A stretch of 27,131 nt of DNA, taken from the NCBI GenBank assembly GCA_026391115.1, contig JAPLER010000108.1, positions 1 through 27,131 on the forward strand. The letters run 5' to 3'. The notes beneath the pieces were generated by a model. That model searched no databases. It had not been told where the DNA came from and worked only from the letters and a program-made list of their open reading frames with translations. How positions within the stretch are numbered: position 1 is the first letter of the stretch; each line of letters begins with the position of its first letter. Positions 1-7,266 of this stretch are shown piece by piece. The stretch is from Bacteroidota bacterium (GTDB lineage: Bacteria > Bacteroidota > Bacteroidia > Chitinophagales > Chitinophagaceae). The translations under genes were made by a program, and so were the position numbers.

Positions 1-2
1 TT

Positions 3-368
3 GTCTTACATATTCAAACGCAGCAACAACAAGCATTTGACTCAATCAATAGCATTCTTGCAAAGCAAGTAAATGCCAAAGAAATAAAATTTGTTACAGA
101 TGCTGTTGCCAACACAACTGTAGTTGCCATTGAAAGCGATAAATTCTACATAGAATCTGATAAAGAAATTGATACAACTGCTGTAAAAGAAGGTTTGTTA
201 AAAGATTTAGATTATCAAAAAGGTTCATTAGAAATAGTAATGAAAAAATTAGGCAATGAAAGATTTATGGCTAATGCAAAACCCGAAATTTTGGCAAGTG
301 AACAAAAGAAAAAAGCAGATATAGAAACCAGAATAAAAACAATTGAGGAAAGTTTGATTTTGTTATAA
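3..368 (+). CDS. valS: Valyl-tRNA synthetase, C-terminal end (partial)
   Basis: The frame is open from the left edge to a TAA at 366-368, giving about 121 residues. The sequence matches the C-terminus of ValS, which charges tRNA-Val with valine in the cytoplasm. The last 65 residues form the charged helical arm of ValS: a DYQKGSLEIVMKKLGNERF stretch, then an E/K-rich helix ending in IEESLILL. In ValS this coiled coil contacts the tRNA. The catalytic HIGH and KMSKS motifs would lie upstream of the window and cannot be checked. A hairpin terminator follows about 50 bases downstream. It separates this housekeeping gene from the accessory block to the right. Confidence 0.85.
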   Translation, partial: VLHIQTQQQQAFDSINSILAKQVNAKEIKFVTDAVANTTVVAIESDKFYIESDKEIDTTAVKEGLLKDLDYQKGSLEIVMKKLGNERFMANAKPEILASEQKKKADIETRIKTIEESLILL

Positions 369-419
369 AAGATTTCAATAAATAAGCTCCAAAAGACCAA
401 ATTCCCCAAAAAAATTATT

Positions 420-460
420 TAAAATAACCATTATTACTAGCCGTTTTAATGGTTATTTTA
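420..460 (+). terminator. Hairpin terminator after valS
   Basis: TAAAATAACCATT (420-432) pairs perfectly with 448-460 across a 15-base loop. The right arm ends in TTATTTTA, so the stem supplies the T-rich tail itself. This is common for terminators in AT-rich Bacteroidota. It lies about 50 bases after the valS stop. Confidence 0.6.
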
Positions 461-598
461 TGCACTCACATTCACCAACTCTATATACTTATTTATTCAA
501 AAATCCTGTTCTAAGTCATAGAACGTTTAATTAAAAAAGCATACCGTTTACTGAATACATTTTTGTATGTTTTATTGCAGTGTAATTTAGACTTTTTT

Positions 599-1150
599 AT
601 GATTAACGATGAATTTGCAGAAAAAATAATAACACATCAAGATGTTAAAAGGCTTTACAAGCTAATTGGACAAAGTGATTTTATTGATTTGTTATTATCA
701 AATGAAATGGAAAAAATTGTTATTAAGAAAAAATTTCAAACCAATGAAACTTTTGAAACTATTGGAAAGTCAATTGGAATGTCTAAAACTCAAACCATAA
801 GGCTTTATGAAAATGCTATTAGAAAAATAAAACAGAAAATAAGAAGGTTTATTGGTTTATACATTGAAAAAAAGACTGATAAAAACTATTCCGTAAAAAC
901 ACAGATTGAAAATAAAATACATATAAAATCAACAAATCATAATAACAATCGAGCGGTATTATTATCCTCTATTCTGGGAAGTAATATGAAGTTAGTTAAT
1001 ATTTTAAATAATAGTGGAATTTTTAGTCTTGGAGATTTAATAAAGTATTCAAGAAAAGAATTATTGCTGTTACCGATGATGGGTTTAAATAAGATGCAAG
1101 AAATTGAATGCATTTTAAATCACTACAACTTAAAACTCTTGGTTAAATAA
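599..1150 (+). CDS. Sigma-region-4-like HTH / RNA polymerase alpha-CTD-like fusion protein (copy 1)
   Basis: The product is about 183 residues from the ATG at 599; an in-frame ATG at 563 would add 12. I prefer 599 because 563 sits inside a promoter-like TACATTTTTG stretch. Residues about 35-85 look like a sigma-70 region 4 helix-turn-helix: FETIGKSIGMSKTQTIRLYE, then a basic helix NAIRKIKQKIRRF. Residues about 128-183 resemble the alpha-subunit C-terminal domain, with the order ILNNSGIFSLGDLIKYS, KELLLLP, GLNKMQEIECIL and NLKL. A basic, Asn-rich linker joins them. No sigma region 2 is visible, so it is unlikely to melt promoters alone. A paralogue of the same design lies 75 bases downstream. 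A role as a promoter-binding transcription regulator is inferred from fold resemblance only. Confidence 0.6.
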   Translation: MINDEFAEKIITHQDVKRLYKLIGQSDFIDLLLSNEMEKIVIKKKFQTNETFETIGKSIGMSKTQTIRLYENAIRKIKQKIRRFIGLYIEKKTDKNYSVKTQIENKIHIKSTNHNNNRAVLLSSILGSNMKLVNILNNSGIFSLGDLIKYSRKELLLLPMMGLNKMQEIECILNHYNLKLLVK

Positions 1151-1163
1151 AAATAGTTTCTAA

Positions 1164-1206
1164 TACACTTTGGCAAGAGCTTACTACGAGATATAGGTAA
1201 GCTCTT
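1164..1206 (+). promoter_or_regulatory. Promoter-like box and stem-loop between the two fusion genes
   Basis: AAGAGCTTAC (1175-1184) pairs perfectly with GTAAGCTCTT (1197-1206) over a 12-base loop. The hairpin ends 19 bases before the ATG at 1226. Just before it, TACACTTTG (1164-1172) resembles the Bacteroidota -7 box TAnnTTTG with one extra spacer base. If that box is used, the transcript of the second gene would begin at or within the hairpin. It could instead be a weak terminator of the first gene, although no T-run follows. Confidence 0.4.
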
Positions 1207-1225
1207 AATTTATAAAAAGTAAAAT

Positions 1226-1741
1226 ATGAACGACATTATAAGAATACAAATTCAAAACTCAAATGAAATGGGTAGGTTGCTATGCAACGACAATTTGTTT
1301 AAAGTTTTAGGTTTAAGTGAAAAAGCTAAAACTTTATTAGAAATGCGTTGGAAGAAAAATAAGGTTTTTGGCGAAATAGCAACTCACTACAATGTTTCTA
1401 CTCAAAGAGCTAGAATAATGTATTTGCAGAGTCTTAGGGAACTTAATGCACAATTAAATGCCACTGCTCAGCAAGTTGAAACTTACAAAACTATAGTGCC
1501 TTATAAAACCGCTGTAGAGAGTTTAAATACTTTACATAAATCTACACTTTTTTCAAGTTTAGATTGTCTACGTCCTAATCTAATTAGACTTCTAAACTCG
1601 AAAAAAATATTTACAATATCAGACGTTTTGCAATTTTCAAAAAAAGATTTACTATGCATAAGAGGCTTTGGTGTAAAGTCTGTTTGGGAGCTAAATAATT
1701 TCTTATTAGAAAACGGTTACAAATTAAAGCAATGCAAATAG
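1226..1741 (+). CDS. Sigma-region-4-like HTH / RNA polymerase alpha-CTD-like fusion protein (copy 2)
   Basis: The product is 171 residues from ATG 1226 and has the same architecture as the gene before it. Residues about 31-72 form a region-4-like HTH: LSEKAKTLLEMRW, then FGEIATHYNVSTQRARIMYL and the helix QSLRELNAQL. Residues about 110-168 resemble alpha-CTD more clearly than in copy 1: LRPNLIRLLNSKKIFTISDV, KKDLLCIRGFGVKS, VWELNNFLLENGYKL. The IRGFG segment matches the helix-hairpin-helix turn that alpha-CTD uses to bind the DNA minor groove. Outside conserved positions the two copies differ strongly, so the duplication is old or they arrived separately. The stop overlaps the next gene by 10 bases, which suggests translational coupling. 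Function is inferred; no family name is recognised. Confidence 0.65.
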   Translation: MNDIIRIQIQNSNEMGRLLCNDNLFKVLGLSEKAKTLLEMRWKKNKVFGEIATHYNVSTQRARIMYLQSLRELNAQLNATAQQVETYKTIVPYKTAVESLNTLHKSTLFSSLDCLRPNLIRLLNSKKIFTISDVLQFSKKDLLCIRGFGVKSVWELNNFLLENGYKLKQCK

Positions 1742-1950
1742 AAAAAAATATTTCCCAAAAGGGCAAAAGATTAAGATTTATTATTTGCTTATTAACTTTA
1801 GAATATGGTTTACTGTTCGAATTTAATTCCTACTATTATAAAGTATGTTTTTTTTCACTAGCAAGTTATTACTTCATTTGTGCTTGTTTTAGTTTTAGCC
1901 CATTCTATAAATTATTAGGTTACAACTCCTACAAAAAGACAAATATATGA
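1732..1950 (+). CDS. Small two-helix membrane protein, DUF2892 (YgaP-TM)-like
   Basis: The product is 72 residues and starts at an ATG lying 10 bases inside the end of the preceding fusion gene. After a basic N-terminus (KNISQKGKRLRF), two hydrophobic segments follow at about residues 15-30 and 37-55. The end, FSPFYKLLGYNSYKK, resembles the typical close of DUF2892 proteins (CPLYxLLGxxTC) with both cysteines replaced, so any cysteine-based role seen in relatives is lost here. The overlap puts it in one transcript with the fusion gene and suggests a linked job at the membrane. The family match is tentative; the membrane nature is clear from composition. Confidence 0.5.
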   Translation: MQIEKNISQKGKRLRFIICLLTLEYGLLFEFNSYYYKVCFFSLASYYFICACFSFSPFYKLLGYNSYKKTNI

Positions 1951-2339
1951 GTCCATTAAATAGAAAAATTGGAATTGATAACAAGCTGACGTGGCTAGGT
2001 AGATGACTTTTTTGGAAATAAGCAGAACAAGCAATATTTGAGTCTTTAAAAAAATAAATTAATTTTTATGAGGCTCAATTCACAAAGGAGTAATAAAAAG
2101 ATGGGATTGATGAAACATTTCTTCAATAATTGAATTGGTTGAGTGTTAATCAAGAAACAAACTTTTTGTTTAATAATCTATTGCGTTTACTTAAAATTAG
2201 CTTTGCAGAATAATATTATGAAGATAAAACAGTTTGTAATTATTTGAAAGACTAATTCTTCTTTCGTACCCTACTTGTTTTTTAAGTCTTTACATTTGGC
2301 TAAATATTAGTCCAGTTTAAACATTAAACTCCTACATCC

Positions 2340-2387
2340 TGTTACTAAAAGTCTCAATACTAATCTGTATTGAGACTTTTAGTAACA
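2340..2387. repeat. Perfect 21-bp inverted repeat with 6-base loop
   Basis: The arm 2340-2360 (GTTACTAAAAGTCTCAATAC preceded by T) is the exact reverse complement of 2367-2387, around the loop TAATCT. It is followed on the plus strand by an A-run, not a T-run, so it is not a standard terminator in either direction. It stands alone in gene-free DNA. It may be a structured RNA, a protein-binding palindrome or the remnant of a small mobile element. Confidence 0.6.
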
Positions 2388-2550
2388 AAAAAATAGACAA
2401 TTGTAGAAACACAGCCTATAATTTCCTTTTAATCCAATAAGCTAGAATTGTTTTAACGCAGTTGAGTAAATGCAAAATTCTTTTATTTTTAATTTATTCA
2501 AAAATGGTTACCGAAATAATGTTGTCGTGTGTTTAAGAATAGTTTACATA

Positions 2551-2579
2551 AAAAGGCTGTATTAAAAATAATACAGCCT
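2551..2579 (-). terminator. Minus-strand terminator hairpin without a gene in front of it
   Basis: AGGCTGTATTA (2554-2564) pairs perfectly with 2569-2579 over an AAAA loop. On the minus strand the stem is followed by TTTTT, the normal layout of an intrinsic terminator. There is no minus-strand gene to its right, so it may be left over from a lost gene. Confidence 0.5.
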
Positions 2580-2759
2580 CATCAAACAAACCAAAAACTT
2601 TAATTAGAAACACGTTTGTGTTTTAATCAAAACTATGAAGCAGTAAAGATAGATTTAGTCACTTTTACAGAAAAGGTTGATTACTGAAGAAATGAGTACG
2701 TTTATTTAAAATGATTTATAATAAAGAAAAAAAAAATTGATTTGTAAAAATTTATATCA

Positions 2760-3017
2760 GTGGAATTAAATATTTTTTGCATTTTTACTTTAATAGGTGT
2801 ATCAATATTTAAATTTTTATATGGCAAATCAAAATCTATAAAGATAAAAATTATTATTAAAAGTTATTCAACTTGGTTTGGTATTTACCATTTTGTAAAT
2901 ACTCGTGATTTAAAGCTAACATCTTTTTACATAATAAGCAATATTTGTAATATAATTGCAGGGTTAGCAGTTTGTATTTTAGTTGTCAAATTCATTTTTA
3001 GCTTGTCAGTAATTTAG
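2760..3017 (+). CDS. Small two-helix membrane protein, unknown family
   Basis: The frame encodes 85 residues from a GTG at 2760; no in-frame ATG is near the N-terminus. There are two hydrophobic segments, about residues 5-19 (IFCIFTLIGVSIFKFLYG) and 58-82 (ISNICNIIAGLAVCILVV). Between them is a basic loop with KSKSIKIKIIIKS and a polar stretch. I do not recognise a family. It is separated by 83 bases from the LytTR regulator on the same strand. It may be a real small membrane gene, but the weak start and AT-rich setting leave doubt. Confidence 0.35.
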   Translation: MELNIFCIFTLIGVSIFKFLYGKSKSIKIKIIIKSYSTWFGIYHFVNTRDLKLTSFYIISNICNIIAGLAVCILVVKFIFSLSVI

Positions 3018-3100
3018 AAATTTATTTATCAACTTTTATACCCCCAATTAAAATTTAAATTTACCAAACTACTTTTCTACTATCATTTTAAATTACAAAA

Positions 3101-3829
3101 ATGTACATATGTATTATTATTGACGATGATATTTTTTCAATTAAAATACTTCAACAATTGCTATTAGATGTAAATAATTTGAGATGTGTAAAATATTTTA
3201 CAGACCCATTAGAAGGAATTGAATATTTAGAAAAAAATATAGTAGATGTTTTGTTTTTAGATATTCAAATGCCTAAAATGAATGGTTTTAAGCTAAAAGA
3301 AAAATTAAAAAAAGAAGTAGAAATTATTTGCACAACAGCACACAAAGACTTTGCTTTAGAAGCATACAATAATAATATTTCTGACTATTTAGTTAAACCA
3401 ATTTCACTAGAAAGGCTTAATCAAGCTGTTGAAAAAATTAAACATATATTAACTACTAAAAAAAATTTTCAAAGTATTAATGAGACTTTTTCTAGCGACA
3501 CAAATTCAATAATTATCAAATACAAAAACAAAAGTCACAGGCTGCTTTTAAACGATATTTTATATGTAGAAAGCAAAAATGAATATGTTTGTTACAATAC
3601 AAAAGCAGAAAGTTTTATTGACTATGCAAGGTTGAAAAATATAGAAAACAAATTACCAAAAGAAACGTTCATTAGAATCCACAAAAGTTACATTATAAAT
3701 AAAAAATTAATAAAGTCTTACAACACATTTTTTGTAAAATTAATAAATGATCAAGAAATTCCTGTGGGAAAAGTATATAGAGATAAATTTAAAACAGAGT
3801 TTATCGAAGCCCAAAATAGAACAATTTAA
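3101..3829 (+). CDS. LytTR-family response regulator
   Basis: The product is 242 residues. Residues 1-118 are a receiver domain: acidic pocket D8-D10, phospho-acceptor D54 in LFLDIQMPKMNG, T78/T79 after strand 4, and K99 before the usual proline (YLVKP). Residues about 140-236 are a LytTR DNA-binding domain, with LLLNDILYVESKNEYVCY near its start and FIRIHKSYIIN further on. It should be phosphorylated by a histidine kinase and then bind promoter DNA. An H-NOX gene follows 54 bases later, and then an H-NOX-associated kinase. Co-location on one strand suggests it is the output of that gas-sensing system. LytTR regulators often pair with 6TM-type kinases, so the partnership is inference. Confidence 0.9.
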   Translation: MYICIIIDDDIFSIKILQQLLLDVNNLRCVKYFTDPLEGIEYLEKNIVDVLFLDIQMPKMNGFKLKEKLKKEVEIICTTAHKDFALEAYNNNISDYLVKPISLERLNQAVEKIKHILTTKKNFQSINETFSSDTNSIIIKYKNKSHRLLLNDILYVESKNEYVCYNTKAESFIDYARLKNIENKLPKETFIRIHKSYIINKKLIKSYNTFFVKLINDQEIPVGKVYRDKFKTEFIEAQNRTI

Positions 3830-3883
3830 TTTATTATCTAACTAGGTGCAACAAGTTTTCAATTTATTAAAACAAAATATATT

Positions 3884-4429
3884 ATGTATGGTATTGTAAA
3901 CAAATCAATAGAAGAACTAGTTATTTATAATTTTGGGATAAATAAATGGGAAATTATTAAGCAAAAAAGTGAGATTGATGTTGACTTTTTTATTAGTAAT
4001 GACCCTTATGACGATGCCATAACATACAAATTAGCAGCAACAATTGCCGAGGAAATAAATATTCCTTTATCGCAAGTATTGGAAAATTTTGGCGAATGGT
4101 GGATAATAAAAACTGGCAAAGAAAAATATGGTTCATTATTAGAAGCGGGAGGAAAAAATTTAAAAGAATTTCTAATCAATTTGCCTAATTTTCATAATAG
4201 AATTATGTTGATGTATCCTAAACTAACCCCTCCTGAATTTAGTGTCTCGGATATAAAAGAAAATAGTTTGAATTTGCATTATTTCTCTAAAAGACAGGGC
4301 TTACAAGATTTTGTAAAAGGACTTTTAATTGGCCTGGGTAAACTATATCAAGCCCCTGTACATCTTCAACTTATACAATCAAGAGATGAGGGAAAATCTC
4401 ACGAAATATTTAATGTAAATTGGCAATAA
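3884..4429 (+). CDS. H-NOX heme-based gas sensor protein
   Basis: This is a 181-residue stand-alone H-NOX (HNOB) domain, a heme protein that senses nitric oxide or oxygen. It begins MYGIVNKSIEELVI, the usual family start. The likely proximal heme ligand is H104 (NLPNFHNRIMLMYP), followed by the conserved PPEF. The heme-propionate motif YxSxR is intact as Y133-F-S135-K-R137. Length fits the bacterial family. The stop overlaps the start of the next gene, an H-NOX-associated kinase. That is the classic arrangement in which ligand binding by H-NOX changes kinase activity. I cannot tell from sequence alone whether NO or oxygen is the ligand. Confidence 0.93.
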   Translation: MYGIVNKSIEELVIYNFGINKWEIIKQKSEIDVDFFISNDPYDDAITYKLAATIAEEINIPLSQVLENFGEWWIIKTGKEKYGSLLEAGGKNLKEFLINLPNFHNRIMLMYPKLTPPEFSVSDIKENSLNLHYFSKRQGLQDFVKGLLIGLGKLYQAPVHLQLIQSRDEGKSHEIFNVNWQ

Positions 4430-7194
4430 AATTGGAAAACCAAATTAATATTATTCAACATAAATTTGAAAAAATTTTTCCCTTTTACTTTGTTGTAAAC
4501 GAAAATTTAGTTGTAGAAGCTTGTGGAGAGTCGCTAAAAAAACTTCATAATAATATTCCAAATGATAATTTCAACAAAACTTTTACATTAGTTAGACCCA
4601 GCATAGAAAATATAAGTTTTGAAAAACTACAGAATTTACAAAACAATTTAGTTGTTATAGAATTTTTTGAAAATAAAAAAGTAAAACTCAGGGGTCAATT
4701 TGAGATGTTAACCAATGAAAAGAAACTATTTTTTATTGGGTCACCTTGGCTTGATAGTTTAGAAACTATCGTTCAAAATAATCTTACCCTAAACGATTTT
4801 GCCAATCACGATTCATTAGTAGATTTATTACACGTTATTAAGGCTAATGAAATTGCAACAGATGATTTAAAAATTTTATTGCAAACGGTTCACGAACAAA
4901 AAAAACATTTAACTGCAGCCTACAAGACCCTAGACGAACAAAAGTTTTTTTATGAAGAAATTTTAAATAAAATTCCAGCAGATCTAGTGGTTTTTAATAG
5001 CAACCACGAGTACACTTTTATTAATCCTAATGCAGTAAAAGATAGTGAATTAAGAGCCTGGTTAATTGGAAAAAAAGATGAAGATTACGCAATACTGAAA
5101 AATAAACCCTTCGCTCAATTTAGCCAACGAAGGCTTGTTTTTCTTGATGCAAAAAATAGCAAATCACAGAAAAGTTTTGAAGAAAAAATTTTGAAACCAA
5201 ATGGTGAAGAACAATGGATGTTAAGAATTTTTTTTCCAGTATTAAATGAAAAAAATGAGGTCGATATTATTATTGGTTATGGACTTGATATAACAAGCAT
5301 AAAAAATATTCAAAAGCAAATTGCTCAAAATGAAGAACGCTATAGAGATGTTATAGATAATAGTTTAGCTGTTATTACCACTCACAATTTAAAAGGTGAA
5401 ATTCTTTCTGTAAACCCAATGGTAAGTAAAGTTTATGGGTATGAGACTGAAGAGTTAATTGGTGCCAATATCATTAATTTCATTCCCAATGACGATAGGC
5501 CAACTTATTTAAAGTATATAACTGATTTATTGAAATACAAACAAATAAGTGGCACAATTAAATTGATATTAAAAGAAGAGACTGGTAAAGAGCCATACGT
5601 AATTGGTTTTGCTATTGATATTACCGAAAGAGTAAACGCAGAAAAAGAGCTAGAATTTGCAAAAAACGCATCTGAAAAACAGGCAGAAGCTATGCAAATT
5701 TTTTTGGCAAATATGAGCCACGAAATAAGAACTCCAATGAATGCCATCGTTGGGATGGGCAATTTGCTAAGCAAAACTGGATTAAATTCTAACCAACTAT
5801 TTTATTCAAAAACCATAAACACGGCTGCAGAGAATTTATTAAAAATATTAAACGATATTCTAGATTTATCAAAAATAAAAATAGGAAAGTTATCCATAGA
5901 AAAAATTGCCTTTGATCCCAAAGAAGTATTAGCAAGAGCAATGAGCGTTATGATGCACAAAGCAGAAGAAAAAGGCATTGCATTTACAAATTCATTTTGC
6001 GATACAAGGTTATCTAATGTTTTAATTGGCGACCCATTCAGACTAAATCAGGTGTTACTTAATTTGGTATCAAATGCTATTAAATTTACCGAAAAAGGAA
6101 GTGTAAATATAGACTTTGAAGTATTAAATCAATACAGCAAAAAACAACATATTAGAATAACTGTATCAGATACAGGAATTGGAATGAGTAAAACCTTCTC
6201 TAAAAACTTGTTTCAAAAATTTACTCAAGAAGATGAATCAACCACGAGAAAATATGGTGGCACAGGCTTAGGAATGAGTATTTGTAGAGAGTTGGTAGAG
6301 ATGATGAATGGAAAAATTTATGCAGAAAGTAGTAAAGGAGTTGGATCAAAGTTTTTTGTAGAAATTGTATTAGAGAAAGGAAGTTCTGACCAACTTAGCT
6401 CTTCAAGTAAAATAGGTAATTTAGATATAAACATATCCGATTCAAAAATTTTATTGGCAGACGATAATGAAGTTAATAGGCTAGTAGTAACAACTATTTT
6501 AAATCATAATGGTTGTATAATTGATGAGGCAGAAAATGGGATTGAGGTGTTGGGAAAGTTAAAAAATAATCATTACGATGTTATTTTAATGGATATTCAA
6601 ATGCCTTTACTTGATGGCATAGAAGCTACAAAAAAAATACGTCAATCCAATATAAATATTCCAATCATAGCATTAACTGCATTTGCTTTAAAAGGCGATG
6701 AGGAAAAGTTTTTAAGTGTAGGAATGAACGATTACTTAGTAAAGCCATTTAAAGAAAATGACTTATTAAATATTATTTCTAAATGGTTATCTCAAAATAA
6801 AAAAAGTTCAGCAAAAGTTATTAATACCATAAAAGATACTACGATAACAACTCCTCAAAATGCAAAGTTGTATAGCTTAGATACTTTAAAAGAAATTAGT
6901 AGAGGCAATGAGGATTTTGTAAAAAAAATGACAACTCTTTTTTGTGATCAAACTGAAATAGCTGTAACTGAAATAAAAGAGCATTTTGCTAATAATGAAT
7001 TAGATAAAGTTTCTTCTCTGGCACATAAAATAAAGCCAAGTTTAGATAATTTAAAAATAGATTCGCTTAAAACTGTGATTAGAGAAATTGAGAAAGATGC
7101 TAAAGAAAATATCAATAACGAAAGCATTAAAAAGAAAATTGATATTCTTGACGAGGTGATTTCAAAAGTAATTGTAGAACTTAGAAATAGCTAA
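4420..7194 (+). CDS. H-NOX-associated (HNOBA) hybrid sensor histidine kinase
   Basis: The frame has 924 codons. The start is non-ATG: TTG 4420, overlapping the H-NOX gene by 10 bases, or TTG 4432 just after its stop. Residues about 10-155 resemble the HNOBA domain that sits beside H-NOX in guanylate cyclases (FEKIFPFYFVVNENL, LRGQFEML, FIGSPWLDSLE, LTLNDFANHD). A coiled coil follows, then PAS domains at about 178-295 and 306-408. The HisKA histidine is H434 (NMSHEIRTPMNAI). The ATPase N, G1 and G2 boxes are present (NLVSNAIKF, DTGIGM, YGGTGLGMS). A receiver domain has D725, and a C-terminal HPt-like domain has H869 (AHKIKPSL). There is no membrane segment. It probably runs an internal phosphorelay controlled by the H-NOX protein, with the upstream LytTR regulator as output. 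The second PAS domain looks shortened. Confidence 0.9.
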   Translation: MAIKLENQINIIQHKFEKIFPFYFVVNENLVVEACGESLKKLHNNIPNDNFNKTFTLVRPSIENISFEKLQNLQNNLVVIEFFENKKVKLRGQFEMLTNEKKLFFIGSPWLDSLETIVQNNLTLNDFANHDSLVDLLHVIKANEIATDDLKILLQTVHEQKKHLTAAYKTLDEQKFFYEEILNKIPADLVVFNSNHEYTFINPNAVKDSELRAWLIGKKDEDYAILKNKPFAQFSQRRLVFLDAKNSKSQKSFEEKILKPNGEEQWMLRIFFPVLNEKNEVDIIIGYGLDITSIKNIQKQIAQNEERYRDVIDNSLAVITTHNLKGEILSVNPMVSKVYGYETEELIGANIINFIPNDDRPTYLKYITDLLKYKQISGTIKLILKEETGKEPYVIGFAIDITERVNAEKELEFAKNASEKQAEAMQIFLANMSHEIRTPMNAIVGMGNLLSKTGLNSNQLFYSKTINTAAENLLKILNDILDLSKIKIGKLSIEKIAFDPKEVLARAMSVMMHKAEEKGIAFTNSFCDTRLSNVLIGDPFRLNQVLLNLVSNAIKFTEKGSVNIDFEVLNQYSKKQHIRITVSDTGIGMSKTFSKNLFQKFTQEDESTTRKYGGTGLGMSICRELVEMMNGKIYAESSKGVGSKFFVEIVLEKGSSDQLSSSSKIGNLDINISDSKILLADDNEVNRLVVTTILNHNGCIIDEAENGIEVLGKLKNNHYDVILMDIQMPLLDGIEATKKIRQSNINIPIIALTAFALKGDEEKFLSVGMNDYLVKPFKENDLLNIISKWLSQNKKSSAKVINTIKDTTITTPQNAKLYSLDTLKEISRGNEDFVKKMTTLFCDQTEIAVTEIKEHFANNELDKVSSLAHKIKPSLDNLKIDSLKTVIREIEKDAKENINNESIKKKIDILDEVISKVIVELRNS

Positions 7195-7223
7195 ATAATA
7201 CTAAGCAAATAAAAAAGATATTT

Positions 7224-7264
7224 ACATTTATAAATGTTTCAATGATGAAACAACACAAATTTGT
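7224..7264. promoter_or_regulatory. Cluster of small palindromes before the PAP2 gene
   Basis: Three dyads are packed into 41 bases: ACATTTATAAATGT (7224-7237), GTTTCA/TGAAAC with a 4-base loop (7236-7251), and ACAAATTTGT (7255-7264). The last ends 2 bases before the ATG at 7267. They could be operator or RNA-structure elements. AT-rich DNA makes short palindromes common, so this is weak. Confidence 0.25.
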
Positions 7265-7266
7265 AT

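Larger units (their letters stand above)
1951..2759. other. About 800 bases with no convincing gene
   Basis: No frame here is long or protein-like. An ATG at 1947 overlaps the preceding stop (ATGA) and opens a 19-codon reading frame that ends at 2006 (MSPLNRKIGIDNKLTWLGR). It could be a coupled micro-gene or chance. The rest is broken by stops in all frames and looks like decayed or regulatory DNA. The only strong structures are the hairpins at 2340-2387 and 2551-2579. I see no transposase remnant I can name. Confidence 0.4.

Noticed and set aside
599..1741. Calling the two HTH proteins full sigma factors
   Set aside because: No region 2 or -10-binding helix is visible, and the C-terminal half looks like alpha-CTD instead.
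2340..2387. Intrinsic terminator call for the 21-bp hairpin
   Set aside because: The stem is followed by an A-run on the plus strand and by mixed sequence on the minus strand, so no T-tail exists in either direction.
1951..2759. Transposon or phage remnant in the gene-poor stretch
   Set aside because: No transposase-like or integrase-like fragment, target duplication or terminal repeat pair could be supported.
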